Of a DNA stretch of 64,000 nucleotides, positions 32,326-43,575 are shown one piece after another; the stretch's first letter is position 1; each line of letters opens with the position of its first letter. Source of the stretch: Ascarosepion bandense. Taxonomy: Eukaryota > Mollusca > Cephalopoda > Sepiida > Sepiidae. The translations under genes were made by a program, and so were the position numbers. Location of the stretch: NCBI GenBank assembly GCA_037127315.1, contig JBBBDQ010000350.1, positions 3,324,501-3,388,500 of the forward strand. Reading direction: 5' to 3'. The notes beneath the pieces were generated by a model. The model saw nothing but the letters and a program-made list of their open reading frames with translations. It had not been told where the DNA came from and did no database searches.

Positions 32326-32447
32326 TGTCTTTAGCCACGAATTGCTTGTTGCCAGGTGAAACGTTGCTGTATTTTGGAATTATTGTCGTAATGTGTATCT
32401 GTTGCACTATCAGCGAGAATACTTATTTAGGTACGGCTTCCCACGGT

Positions 32448-32698
32448 CAGTCAGTCAGTTAAGTGCCATACGTGATACACGCTTGGGCGATCATGTCTCG
32501 AAAGAGACTTGACTGACTGGGTAGAAGATTATCCCGCAGTAGGTTGCCATTGCTTTCTGCGGTAGACTGGTTGCAAACCAAGGCTATAGAACCCAATCTA
32601 TCTTATTATTTAACCCATAACTGGGGGAAGAGACGGATTAATACCTTTCCCAAGGGTATTTGCGCGTAAGTGAATGCAAGAAATTCAACTGGAACGCA
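32448..32698 (-). mobile_element. 5'-truncated SINE with target-site duplication
   Basis: The tail and body are present, but the whole tRNA head is missing. It is still flanked by an 11-base direct repeat CTTCCCACGGT at 32437-32447 and 32699-32709, so the truncation happened at insertion. Confidence 0.9.
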
Positions 32699-32779
32699 CT
32701 TCCCACGGTACAAAGACTATAAGAATTTCCTAGTGTTAAAGGGTACCTCGTAAGAATTCAAATCGACTTGCTTACCTTC

Positions 32780-32940
32780 CGTTGATAACAAGTGTCTGAA
32801 TTTGTCTATACGTCTGAGATGAGCTAGTATTTATAGTCAATTCCTACCACCCGAAGAAGGCCGGAGCGTACAACGGTTGAAACCTCGTAAATATGGCAAT
32901 AAAGATGAGAATAACAGTCCAAACAGTGGAAATAATGTGT
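32780..32940 (+). mobile_element. hammerhead-bearing short element (family A), copy A5
   Basis: It shares 'tctgagatgag' and 'gtatttatag' with the copy at 48.0 kb, then a family-A hammerhead and the tail 'aagatgagaataacagtcc'. No clear tRNA head. Confidence 0.5.
32843..32896 (+). ncRNA. decayed hammerhead motif A5
   Basis: CCGAAGA (32851-32857) replaces CTGAAGA. GAAA is at 32879-32882. Stem II GGCCG faces CGGTT, weaker than in A1 and A7. Not expected to cleave. Confidence 0.55.
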
Positions 32941-32974
32941 CTAGATGTAGATAATTATTTATTTATTTATTTAT

Positions 32975-33262
32975 TTTAATCATTTCACCCCGAGCAAGGC
33001 AGAAATGCCACTGATGAGCTGGGGGCTACATAACTGTAAAAAGATTAATTAGAAAAGAGTGAGGAGTACAAACTAGTTAGAAAGGAGCAATAGAAAGCTG
33101 AGAATGCAGGTGCGATGACAGATACATAGGTGGAGAGAAAGGGAAGGTTATACGGGGGTGGGGAGAGAGCTAGAGTTCAGTGGTTAAGAGATGAGTATTG
33201 ACATTGCATTTAAATTTCTGGAGGTTGTAGCAGTCAGGAAAGCAAGAATATGGGAGTTAGTC
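32975..33262 (-). mobile_element. LINE (jockey/CR1-like) 3' end
   Basis: It starts with the reversed terminus ATCATTTCACCCCGAGCAAG after a (TTTA)n tract, then the 3' UTR to 'ttggaggttgtagcagtcag'. Directly adjacent, head to head, lies a copy in the other orientation. Confidence 0.8.
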
Positions 33263-33755
33263 AGATACCGACTTAGCTGACCGCCTGCAGTCACTCTCTC
33301 ACCGGCGTGACGTGGCTTCCCTGTGCCTCTTCTATAAATACTTTCATGGCTTCTGCTCTGATGAACTTAAATCACTGGTTCCCCCTAGGTGTGAATTTGC
33401 ACGAGATACTAGATTGGCAACTAGGTCCCACCCTTATACAGTGAAACCGATGAAATGTAACCGCAATTTCTACTCCAACAGCTTTTTTTCTCGCATTCCC
33501 GCTTGTGGAATTCCCTTCCGCATGCTTGCTTCCCCGACGGCTACAACCTCCAGGAGTTTAAATGTAGGGTCAATAGACACCTCCTAACACAATAACTCAC
33601 ACCCATTCTCTCCAACTTTCTCCCTATGTACATCCTAACTCGTCTATCACCCTCCTTCTGACATTTCCTATACCCAATTTCTCTATGTAACCCCCTGCGC
33701 TATAGTGGCAGTGGAATGCCTTGCTTGGGGTGACACGATTAAAAAAAAATATAAC
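33263..33755 (+). pseudogene. LINE (jockey/CR1-like) C-terminal fragment and 3' end
   Basis: It encodes RDVASLCLFYKYFHGFCSDE, LKSLVPPRCEFARDTRLAT and NFYSNSFFSRIP, the conserved RT C-terminal block of this family (compare 55.4 kb). Then comes the 3' UTR with 'agtggcagtggaatgcc' and TTGCTTGGGGTGACACGATT plus an A-run. A frameshift after ...ACGIPFRML breaks it. 5'-truncated. Confidence 0.85.
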
Positions 33756-34020
33756 TACCAGACGAATAACTACCAGTAGCAAGACACTCTGTGAGACGAT
33801 CTCAATACAGGGATTAATCTATTTGCCAATACTTTACGGCAGGCGCCCCAATATTCATCTATTTCCTTTAGTTTAAATCGTAAGATAGTGTTGCGAAATA
33901 TTTAAAAAAAATAAATGCTTAACTCTATTGTGAATTAACATTCAACATGTTATCTTTTGCTTGGATTAACAAACTGACATCGTTGGTCCCAAATAATTGT
34001 CCAAAACACAAAAATACCTG
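33756..34020. other. unassigned AT-rich DNA
   Basis: No element recognised. Confidence 0.5.
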
Positions 34021-34440
34021 TTTTCAAATCAGTTTTTTTTTTTGACAGTATAGCTCATTGTGTACAAGAATCGGGTACCACTCGATGTAGAGGGTTACGT
34101 TAAGGAGTAGTTTATAGGGATAGGAGACGAAGATAACGCCTGATATTAGACTTGTACAGGAAAAGATTGTAGCGATCGGAGAAACGTCCTCTTCGGAAGT
34201 TTGTTTCACAGGGCCGTGTTTTGTGGGAAGAAGCAGTTCGAGTGGAAATTGCTCGCTCGTCGATGGAATACGGGAGGAATGTAGGTGATTTGCTATTATG
34301 TAAGTGGCACGGCGGTTCCTCAATGTGACGGTAAGAACTGATGAAATCAAGAGATGCAGTTCATCTGCGACACTTTCTATAGTAGTAGCAATAGTGAGAG
34401 ACTCGCTACATTCTGCCTCTCTGAGTGTGTGTGTGTGTGT

Positions 34441-34496
<56 letters not shown>

Positions 34497-35215
34497 TAGA
34501 GAGAGAGAGAGATGTGGGGTTGGAGTGTGGAAAATAGTTATTCTCCAACACGGCTTCGGAGACGCCTTTGGACGTTTATCAAGACTGGAAAGTGAGGTCT
34601 GGGCAGCTCCTACCCCAGATATGACAACTTCGTTCCCGACCTGATCTAGCTCTTATAAATGTAGAGGATAGACTGAGGGAGTCAGGTATTTGATGGAGCG
34701 TTATAGGAAGCTGATCACTTTACTTTCATCTTTTCAACCGATGTGAGTCTGAGGCCCAATATCCTCTGAAGGCACGGGACCTCCTCGAGGGGACATCTGT
34801 TCATCGTGACTGGTGGTAGTTCAGAGTCTCATCGGCGGTGATGGAATGTAACCAGTTTGGTTTTAAAAGCATTGAATATAACCAGCTTGTTTTTCCCCCA
34901 CTGGAAAGTTAATGTTAAATCGGAAGAGAGGTCAGCTGCTAACCTCTGACCGTTAAGACCTTTGGAAGTGCGCCCCTATATTATCGGCATAGATGATCGG
35001 AGTATATTCGTAAGTAGATAATTTATGCAAATCAGAATGAGAGTTGGATGGTCTAACAAGCGATTCTAGTAGACGCCTGAGTTGACCGCTAGGGCCTCGG
35101 AGCATTGACCGTTAATAAAGTTATTTAAATTCTAACCATCACCCTTTAAAACAATAAATCTTTCCGAGAGGCGAACATAGTTAAGATAATAGCGGTGTCT
35201 AGAGAAAACCGTTTT
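34020..35215 (-). pseudogene. LINE reverse transcriptase remnant, inverted relative of 8.25-9.35 kb
   Basis: The minus strand matches 8255-9350 through the RT distal part (SLSLSISLSLS...-interrupted tail included). It keeps a longer open C-terminal frame: ADELHLLISSVLTVTLRNRR, ATYIIANHLHSSRIPS, LLNVTLYIEWYP. The same CT/CA microsatellite sits at the same place. Confidence 0.75.
34427..34512. repeat. (GT)n-(GA)n compound microsatellite
   Basis: The reverse counterpart of the one at 8887-8983. Confidence 0.9.
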
Positions 35216-35432
35216 TTTTTGACACACTGTTTCTTTTTGGCGGGTCCAAAGGACCAAATTGCCATTTTTTTACCATGTTTGGCAATGCGATTCTTAAATT
35301 TCACTTGACAATGCGATTAAAAAATAATATTTTTAATGATTCTGTTCCAAGTGAACAATCCTACATCGTGTTCCTGTAGAGCAGATTGACATCATGCACT
35401 TGAGAGGTGGTTTTATCGAGAAAAAGTTTGTT

Positions 35433-35652
35433 AGGTTGCCATTACTTTCTGCGGTAGACTGGTTGCCAGCCAAGGCTGTAGAACCCAATCAGTCCTGTTA
35501 TTTAAAACACATCACTAGAGGGAAGAAACGGATTAATACCTTTTCCAAAGGTATTTGCGTGTAAGGAAATGCAAGGAATTCAACTGGAATTCGAACTTGG
35601 CTTCTTGATTTCTTGTTACGAGCCGATATCTACTGCACCACAACTCACATCC
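35433..35652 (-). mobile_element. tRNA-derived SINE, 3'-truncated
   Basis: Body from 'ggttgccattactttctgcgg' to the tRNA head (35652). The CAGTCAGTTAAG tail is missing. The head is followed by 'ctcgtcaaatata' and the H1 Helitron. Confidence 0.85.
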
Positions 35653-35664
35653 TCGTCAAATATA

Positions 35665-36393
35665 TCTAAACTTATTTATAAATGGAACTTTGTCTGTGTG
35701 TGTGTGTCTGTCTGTGTGTGTGTTTCTGTAACCTATAGACTCCGAAATGGCTGAACCGATTTTCTTGAAAATTTATACAGTTGTACTATAAGCGTCTGCG
35801 AGTGTTCTTAGCTAGGTTTGGTATCGAGGTACCCCCGATAAATATCGAAAATCGATAATCGAAAAAAACGGGTTATAGAAGGAGTGGTCCGATTTTAATC
35901 AAATTTGATACACTCATAGACAAAGACACAAGAAACGATATTCAGAAGTTTCAAGGTTGCAGTTCTTACAATCGTGCAGAAAATCGATAATATATATATA
36001 TATATAAAATGCAAGATGTTTGTGTGTGTGTCTGTTTATCTGCCTGTATGTCTGTATTTTTTCAGCCTTTTATTTAATTTTTGCTTCGGGTTTGACTCTA
36101 AGTAGGTATAATTGTAGTTCTTAGTCTCAGCCATGATACCATTTACTCAGAGGACTTATTTAGCCTTCAAAATTCAGTTTACGACGAAAAAAACTTATTT
36201 GATATCGATACCAGGAAATCAAAATTTGATTTACATCCATTCATTTTTCTTTCAGTCTACGGTTTCGCTTTAACTGGAAATAACTATTGCTTTTTAGTCT
36301 TTCGTGCCAACGTCCAAAGAGTGTGAGCTCCAGGACCAGGGATTAGTTTTAAAGCTTTCATTACACCCGAGCAACGCCGGGCTATACTGCTAG
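35665..36393 (+). mobile_element. complete Helitron-like element (family H1), long form
   Basis: TCTAAACTTATTTATAAATG at the start (A before), GGGCTATACTGCTAG at the end (T after). 729 bases. It carries the extra middle segment (TTTGCTTCGGGTTTGACTC..., GATATCGATACC) seen in the nested copy at 24.6 kb, which is in the opposite orientation. Confidence 0.85.
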
Positions 36394-36589
36394 TTTATAT
36401 TTAAAACAAATGATAAAAGATCCAATGATCCTGTTCCTCTATCGATTTAGTTTTCATTTGTTTTTGGAGTTGGTATTTTATATTTATTATTCTTTTAAAT
36501 TCAAATCGTTGATCAATGAATATAAAAAATATCAAAACTTATTGGATTAGAATTTTCATTTTGTTGAAAAGACTAACTTCCCAGCAATA

Positions 36590-37330
36590 GGGTACTGACA
36601 TGTCATTCAAAAGAATTTAATGAGGGTTGTGTTGAACGGCCACACTTCTAGATCAATTTACATTAATGCTGTCGTTCCCCAGGGCTCTATACTTAAGCCT
36701 ACGTTGTTTGTTATCTTCAATAATCTTCTCGATGTGATCAATATTTATGCTGATGACACATTTATTTACTCTAGTTTTGATAAGTATGTCACATGGGTTC
36801 AATAAATTAAAACTGGTAGCTGATCTCGAAAATGTTCTCCTATCAGTTGTTAACTGGAGCAAGAAAAGGCTTTTAAACACCTCCAAAGAGAATCTACTAT
36901 TATTAGTCTTCATAACGAACTATTTCTGCATTCCATCAACATGGCTGATGCTAACCTCCAGGTCTCACGTTCTCTAGTAAGATTATTATATTGGCTTAAT
37001 TGCTAGGCCTCCTACTAATTAAGAATCCATTTTGCACGTTTATACATGCAAAATTTGTCCGTTCATTGAATATTGCTGTCATATCTGGTCTGGTATTCCG
37101 TCTATATATCTTGAGATTCTGGACAAAATCCAAAGAAATATCTCTAATGTGATCGCTCTTAACCTGCCCTCTCGACTACAGTCACTTTTCCATCGCCTTG
37201 ACGTAGCTTCACTCTGTATTTTATATAAATAATTTAAATTTTATATAAATAAATTTTAATTGCAAATTGTTTAATGAGCTTTCCTCCTTACCCATTCGAC
37301 CTCCTGAGTCTAGGCAAAGTACTAATTTTG
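36590..37330 (+). pseudogene. LINE (jockey/CR1-like) reverse transcriptase fragment
   Basis: It encodes NGHTSRSIYINAVVPQGSIL, then LLDVINIYADDTFIYSSF with an intact YADD catalytic box (about 36741-36752). In shifted frames it continues LVADLENVLLSVVNWSKKRL, then FIEYCCHIWSG, LDKIQRNISNVIALNL and RLDVASLCILYK. The order is palm, thumb, conserved C-terminal block. The expected remainder of the C-terminus resumes at 37646 after a SINE insertion. Frameshifts make it inactive. Confidence 0.85.
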
Positions 37331-37333
37331 CTG

Positions 37334-37643
37334 GATTGCGTTGTGGCATCGGGGATATTGGCTCAGAATGAGGAATCGGAGAGCCAAATTGGAATTCCAG
37401 TTGACATCGTTGCATTCACTTTCGCGTAAATACTATTGGTAAAGGTATTAATCCGTCTCTTCTTCCTCCAGCTTTGGGTTAAATAGCAGGACGCATTAGG
37501 TTCTATAGCCTTGGTTGGCAACCAGCCCCCCACAGAAAATAATGGCAACTTATTACGGGAAAATCTTATGCCCAGTGATTCATGTCACTTTCGAGACATG
37601 ATTGCTCAAGCGTGTATTACGTAGGACACTTAACTGACTGATT
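37334..37643 (+). mobile_element. tRNA-derived SINE inserted in the LINE
   Basis: Diverged but full-length: head GTTGTGGCATCGGGGATATTGG, tail TTAACTGACTGATT. It separates two parts of one LINE copy. The flanking duplication is unclear. Confidence 0.85.
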
Positions 37644-37645
37644 AG

Positions 37646-37935
37646 TACGGCTACTTGGTCTCATCGTTTTACTGTTGAAATAGCTAGATATAAGTTCTAT
37701 TATAATAGTTTATTTTCTCGGACTTTCTTCCAGTTTCTGGTTTATTTACCACCTAGGATCTTCAAAAGTTTAAATGCAACGTCAACTGCCATCTTTTGCC
37801 TTCCTGTAACATTTTTCTGTTATTTTCATTTCTCCTTATTAACGTCTGCTTATTTTTATTCATTCTCTGTAACTTCTTCTGTCTTAGCGGCATCATCGCC
37901 TTGCTTGGGGAGAAAATAATAATAAAAAAAAGAAT
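37646..37935 (+). mobile_element. LINE (jockey/CR1-like) 3' end, continuation after the SINE
   Basis: It reads TWSHRFTVEIARYKFYYNSL and FSRTF, the end of the LINE protein. Then comes the 3' UTR ending GCCTTGCTTGGGGAGAAAAT and an A-run. Confidence 0.8.
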
Positions 37936-38159
37936 GAATCACTTTTATTCTCTCCAGTTGTGGGTAAATAATTGAATGCTTTTAGCATTACACAGCTAAA
38001 AGTCTCCAAATGGGCTTGGACGTCGTGAAGCTAAGAATCTAGCACCGAAAAAAATATCCAGCATTCAATTGACGCGACATCTCTTGACGTGTTTTTGGTT
38101 TTAAAAATAGATTTTCAATAATTAATCCAACAAACGTGTTTATAAGTTATTAACTTTAA

Positions 38160-38670
38160 CTGACTATCAAAGAAGAGAGTACTGGATTGCTATGTGATGT
38201 CTGTTCTTCAATATGGCAGTGAATATTGGACAATATCTTCGGAGATGAAGGAAAAACTTGAAGCAGCTGAAATGTGGTTGTACAGAAGGATGCTGCGGAT
38301 ATCATGGATCGAGCATGTGAGCAATGACAATGTTTTGGAAAGGATGGAGACTAAAAGGAAATTAATACTGAGCATCAGGAAGAAACAACTAAAGTTCCTG
38401 GGACATGCAATGAGGAAAGAGTGCTTGGAGAACCTGATACTAACAGGCCAGATAGAGGGAAAAAGAGAGGGGAAAGCAATGGATAACATATTTGAAGGAC
38501 CTGATCAGGTGGATGACGGAACAAGGATTGCATGGTGCAACAGGAGAAAGCGTGCTAAGAGCCACCAGGAACAGGGAGATGTGGAAAGCCATGATCGCCT
38601 ACGTCCTGAAAGGACATGGCTCATAAAAGAAGAAGAAGAAGAAGAAGAAGAAGAAGAAATATTTAAACTT
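38160..38670 (+). pseudogene. RTE-type LINE, C-terminal part and 3' end
   Basis: An open frame of over 100 codons reads SVLQYGSEYWTISSEMKEKL, EAAEMWLYRRMLRISWIEHV, KKQLKFLGHAMRKECLENL and ILTGQIEGKREGKAMD. It is then out of frame and runs to the terminal 'catgatcgcctacgtcctg' and a (GAA)n tail (38628-38658). This is the tail after the RT domain of an RTE-like retrotransposon. It is the best example of this end in the window. Confidence 0.9.
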
Positions 38671-38932
38671 TTTAAATCAATTTAATCGTTAACTACGAAA
38701 CTTAGACTACATCAAATATAAGGTTTCGATCCTAGGGCACTCAGTATCAACATCGTTACTTACAGCTTGAAAGAGTAACATTAATTTCTAAAAGGCGCGC
38801 ATGATAATAATTCGCTAAACTTCTGTTCGTCTGGCACAAGGCCACAATAGTAGAGCATTCAGTAAGAAACGAACTTACGACACTAAGAATGGACTTTGAG
38901 TGTAGATTGATATCTCTAACATTATTCTGTTG
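38671..38932. other. unassigned DNA, possible SINE tail
   Basis: It contains 'tcgtctggcacaaggcc' near 38829, resembling 14013. Otherwise nothing recognised. Confidence 0.4.
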
Positions 38933-38945
38933 ACATTTTGTAAAG

Positions 38946-39471
38946 GTTCTGGGCATGACGGTCAACTGCATCCTGCAGTAAAGCTTCTGATTGGGAGGTT
39001 GTGAGGAGCATGGAACCACTTCTTAATTGCTGTTGTTCTCAGGTACACCCTGACCCGGAGTGGTAGCACCTGTTAGGGTCCCAGCTATGGGCAAATAGTT
39101 AACCCCCAAACTGGGATCAAAACACCATGGAAGTATAAAAATAAACTTTTATAGAAATCTATACATAAAAATAGACTTTTATAGAGAGATATACATTTTC
39201 GAAAGAAAAATATTACAACAATGCATTTTTGAAGAAAAAATTATTGCCATAACATATTTTTGAAGAAAACAAAATTATTTCCAGAAAAACATTTTTGAAT
39301 ACAAAACTAAAAAACATTTTCAGTTTTCTAAGATAAAAAAGAATAAAACCAAAAACTTTTCATTAAAATCTGACTAAATCAATCTTATAACCGAACATTA
39401 AAAAATACCTTAAAACCCCGCCTTTTTGTTATTAAATAACCCACAGAGGTTGATATGAAACTCAAACTCAA
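38946..39471 (+). mobile_element. unclassified retroposon (family D), complete, with target duplication
   Basis: It is bounded by a perfect 13-base direct repeat ACATTTTGTAAAG at 38933-38945 and 39472-39484. It starts GTTCTGGGCATGACGGTC and contains CCTGACCCGGAGTGGTAGCA, GGGTCCCAGCTATGGGC and AACCCCCAAACTGGG. Then come A/T-rich sub-repeats (CATTTTTGAAG-AAAA) and an end CCACAGAGGTTGATATG. Copies are also at 40.5, 49.94 and 56.2 kb. No open frame and no clear Pol III boxes. Confidence 0.8.
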
Positions 39472-39607
39472 ACATTTTGTAAAGTTGGCATAACCAAGTA
39501 AAGGTTCAGCCAGTGAGTATTGCACTCACTGCGTTAATAATAATCTGTGAAATGAATTTGGAAACAATCGTTTTACAGTAAGAACCTTTCATAAAGGAAA
39601 AAGGTAG
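39472..39607. other. unassigned DNA
   Basis: Short unique spacer between two repeats. Confidence 0.5.
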
Positions 39608-39838
39608 ATATTCTTCTTCTTCTTCTATGTGCCCTGTCCCTTCAGGACGTAGGCGATCATGGATCTCCACGTCTCCCTATCCCTTGTGGCTCTTAGTATG
39701 TTTGCTCCTGTTGCTCCTGGCAACCCCCGTTCCGTCATCCACCTGATCAGGCCCTGCAAATATGTTATCCGCTGCCTTCCTCTGTCTCTCCTTCCTTCTA
39801 TCTGACCAGTCAGTATCAGGTTCTCCAGGCTTACTTGA
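39608..39838 (-). mobile_element. RTE-type LINE 3' end
   Basis: TTCTTCTTCTTCTATGTGCC at the left, reverse of the GAA tail. The minus strand carries the 'gatccatgatcgcctacgtcc' terminus and an LENLILTGQ-like track at about 39820. Strongly 5'-truncated. Confidence 0.85.
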
Positions 39839-40429
39839 AAGAATAAAAGTCATTGATTAATTTCTTGAGGTGAAAGCGAGAGGTCGTAGAATGAATGTAT
39901 GCAAAGAGAAGCGTAGTATAGTTTATATAAATAATAGATGACCTTTCCTTTCTTGAACTTGTTACGAAAAAAAAACCAAAAAACCAAAAACCATAAATAT
40001 TTACTATCAAAGCCTTTACCTTTTTGCCTACCTTTTTTCTGTAAAAGTAAAAGTGGTTCTGATGAAACACAAATCAACTGCGGCAAACATCGGTTTTTAA
40101 AACATTGCAGAAACTTTGATTCTTTCTGCTGATTTCGAAATATCAAAGGAGCCAAAAATACTTTCATAAAAGATTTAACAGTATTTATAACAAATCTAGT
40201 CGAAAGCATTGATTAGAATTACTGCAAATTTTAATGTCAGCGATCGGAAATTATGTAGAAGCCATGAAGAGATATAATCATGACGTAAACAACGTGGCGC
40301 AATGTGTGAGGGTGTGCGTAATATTTTTCTTTGTCATTTACTGAATTTACTACTTAATGGAACAAATTTGTCTGTTTAGCAGCATATCAACACCTTATGG
40401 GTCGTTCAATGCACAAATTTAATTTTCTT

Positions 40430-40712
40430 GTTAGCATAAGTAATTTTCTTTACAAAAATACATTGCTGGTATATTTTATCTTAAATTTATTGCTAGTAAT
40501 TTTTTACTATGAAAATGCATTGCTGGTATTCAGTGTTTGCCCATAGCTGGAAACCTAACAGAAGATACCACGCCGGGTCAGGGTAGACCTGGGAACAACA
40601 GCAACTAAGATGTGGTTCCACACTTCTAAAAACCTCCAAGCTACCGATCTGAGGTTTTGCTGCCGGATGTAATTTAGCGTCATACCCAGAACGAACCGAA
40701 TTTGTAATATCT
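40430..40712 (-). mobile_element. unclassified retroposon (family D), diverged
   Basis: The minus strand carries GACGCTAAATTACATCCGGC, GGTCTACCCTGACCCGGCG and CAGCTATGGGCAAACACTG, then sub-repeats of the 'ccagcaatgtatttt' type. The 3' half is shortened. Confidence 0.7.
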
Positions 40713-41625
40713 ACGTAGTGGACTCTTCTGGTGACGTAATTGAAATATCACAAATATTTATACTAGGAATATTGTGCTACAAGAACTATTACACTTGGTT
40801 ACCTTAATAAATAAACTTTAAAAATGAAATATCTTTAACTATATGTGAATACTAAAAACTAGTTCTCATTTATAACAAGGGGCCAAAGTAGATTATCAGT
40901 TTTTAACATTACTTAATTTCACTTTGGTTTTTTTAAATCTAAATTGGAAAGTTTCCACCCGATTAGGAAGAATAAACAAAATAAAAAAAAAAAGAATTTT
41001 GAAATTATTGTTACTGAAACGTGGAACTTCTACACTGATTAGTGACAGAATTATTCATCAAGCTGAAAGAAAGAATGACCTCTAAAATATGCCTCGTCAT
41101 GATGACATCATCATCTTCTATGGAACGCTATTGGCCGATTAAACAAACAACAAAAATGCAATGGAAACAGCTGGAAAAGAGACAAAGGAGCAACAGCTTG
41201 TTACTTTGAGGAATAATCAGTTATAGTGAGAAGGTTCTAGATATTTCGTTTGACACGTCGGATCGCCAACGAACACAGCCCAATAAAATAATTGATTAGA
41301 TTGCAGGGGTTGGTGAAGTATTAAGACTATAGTGTGGCAGACATTACACCCCATTCACTTAATTCTGAAACGAATAGGGTAATAAAATAAATAGAGACGA
41401 TAAAAAAAGTTCCTATTTACAGTTATTTCAGATCCTCATCCAAAAACTAAAGCAAACTTCACAAGAATATATCTCTCCTTTATTTGATGACAAAAGACGT
41501 GCCTATAAAAAACGAATCATGGCCTGTCCTGGGTGTTTATTCCTTTTATAAATGTCAATCTTGTCGTGCATTTTCTAAAATATTTATTACGCTTAGTTTA
41601 GTTTGGCATTTTTTAATTTGTTTTT
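40713..41625. other. unassigned DNA, no gene recognised
   Basis: AT-rich; no repeat or exon I can support. Confidence 0.5.
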
Positions 41626-41627
41626 AT

Positions 41628-42480
41628 TTAATCATTTCACCCCAAGCAAGGCGGGACCGTCACTAGTGCACAGGGGTGCTACAGTGAAAGGAAAAACTAG
41701 GTATAGTGGGTATTGATGAAAGGATAAAAGATGAATGGGATTCAAGAAGATAAAAGTTGGCAATTGACGTTGAGTTTAAATCTTTGGAGATTGTAGCTAT
41801 CAGGGAAGCATATATATTTTAATAATTTCACCCCAAGCAAGACAGGACTGCCACTAGTGCGCAGGACATTACAGTGACAGAAGACTGGGTACAGTGGGTA
41901 TTGATGAATAGATAAAAGATAAATGGGATTCAAGAAGATAGAAGATGGCAATTGATGTTGCATTTAAATTTTTTTTTTTTTGAGATTGTAGCTATCAAGG
42001 AAGCAAGTAAATGGAAGGAAGTTTCAAAGGCGGAAAGTGTGAGAAAAGAAACTGTTCGAGTTGAAGCGTGGTTGCATTTGACTATTTCAACTGTAAAAAG
42101 TGGGACCTAGATGCTAATCTAGTAGCATTAAATTCACGTGGACGGCGCACCAGGAATAAAATCTTGTCAGAACAATTGCCATGAAAATATTTGTAGAAAA
42201 GACAGAGGGAAGACGTTGGTGAGAAAGTGAATGATATCGCGATGCCAGATCAGGATTGATTATATTACAGATTCTTCTTTGGATTTTGTCGTTAACCTCA
42301 AGATGAATTTCAGGAGCACCCGACCAGATATGGCAACAGTATTCAATACAAGAAGGAATGGTAGATTTATAAATGTGTAAGATGGATTCTGACGAGAAAA
42401 ACTTGGGACAGTAGAAAGATCGTGTCCCGCCAATTTTTCTAGTAGAGAAAGATTGTAGTTGTTTGAATGCTGACCCCTAG
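41628..42480 (-). pseudogene. two nested LINE (jockey/CR1-like) 3' ends with a coding remnant
   Basis: Reversed termini occur at 41634 (ATTTCACCCCAAGCAAGGC) and again at 41825 (ATTTCACCCCAAGCAAGAC), so two insertions or a tandem duplication are stacked. Distal to the second, the minus strand encodes SILHIYKSTIPSCIEYC, CHIWSGAPEIHLEVNDK and IQRRICNII, the conserved block after the RT palm domain. Confidence 0.8.
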
Positions 42481-42534
42481 CACTGATATTCAGCTATAAA
42501 AAAAAATGTCTTTTCATTGGGGTTAGTTTAGTCT

Positions 42535-42610
42535 GATAAAAGGCATTAAAAAGGGGTCATGTGAAAATCGAACTCAGTACACCAGCTTGAGACCAGCTTG
42601 TTAACAATAT
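42535..42610 (-). repeat. possible second tRNA-related SINE head
   Basis: The minus strand reads GTTAACAAGCTGGTCTC ... ACTGAGTTCGATTTTC, box-A/box-B-like spacing, followed by 'cccctttttaatgcc' and 'ttttatcagactaaac'. Compare 17481-17590. Tentative. Confidence 0.35.
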
Positions 42611-42764
42611 CTTTATCGTTGTTGCTCTCTCTGGTCTATCCCGGGGTAATGCTTTATTTATTTTTATTAATTTCCAGTAACGTTAACTAAGTTTGTGCCA
42701 AGCCTTTTATCCATTAAATAAACGAAGGCAATCGATGGCTTTGCTCTATGTTTATACAAATAGT

Positions 42765-43108
42765 GAAAAGATTGGAAAAGAGAAAGCCGGAAACCACATC
42801 CTAAACAGGGAATAAGGGATGAGCCTCTTAACCTGTTCAATAGACGTGGATGGAGTGTGAACCGGGCGATAGTTTAGTCTATCTACTCCAATTGAAAAAA
42901 AAAAGTGAGAAGATTGGAAAAGAGAAAGCCGGAAACCACATCCTAAACAGGGAACAAGGGATGAGCCTCTTAACCTGTTCAATAGACGTGGGTGGAGTGT
43001 GAACCGGGTGATAGATAGATCTATCTACTCCAATTGAAAAAAAAAAGTGAGAAGATTGGAAAAGAGAAAGCCGGAAACCACATCCTAAACAGGGAACAAG
43101 GGATCTTC
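42765..43108 (-). repeat. 142-base minisatellite, about 2.5 copies
   Basis: Same unit and orientation as 31575-32320 (GGAAAAGAGAAAGCCGGAAA, GTTCAATAGACGTGG, ACCGGGCGATAG). Here it stands without the LINE terminus on its left, so it is a truncated or rearranged copy. Confidence 0.9.
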
Positions 43109-43555
43109 CGGTAATAACTCGGTTCCTCTTTTTATATTTTAGTTTCAGTTCGTATTTACGATATAGTGCTGAAAAGTTCTCAGCCCGACCGAGGTTAATA
43201 ACCAAGTACATGAGACGTACAAGCTTTTTGGCACATTCACTTATCATTTCAACGCACTTGATAAATCGTTTCCCATTTTTCTTTAACACTTATATAGAAA
43301 AAAGTCTGATATTTGATCATTGAAACACGAAGCTGCTGCATTCGAAACTTTCCTCTCTCTTAACCACTTTGAAAGTTTAGAAACAGGAAACAGGAAACAG
43401 ATGAAGTAAAAATGACAGCAAAATATTTATAACGATATGCCGTCTAATACGACGGCAACATATATATTGATGAACTTACTATTGAGTATCGAGTATCTTA
43501 CATTCAAACATAAGAAAAAAATCAAAATCTCTGAGCACGATAGGAGGGGGAATAT
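43109..43555. other. unassigned DNA
   Basis: No element recognised; a TA run begins at 43554. Confidence 0.5.
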
Positions 43556-43575
43556 ATATATATATATATATACTA

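Noticed and set aside
32990..33012. CTGATGAG at the LINE 3' end looked like a hammerhead box
   Set aside because: There is no stem II and no GAAA box at the right distance; it is part of the conserved LINE terminus (CCACTGATGAGCTGGGGGC).
38620..38665. Glu-rich protein tail after the RTE-type LINE
   Set aside because: It is translation of the (GAA)n tail of the retrotransposon.
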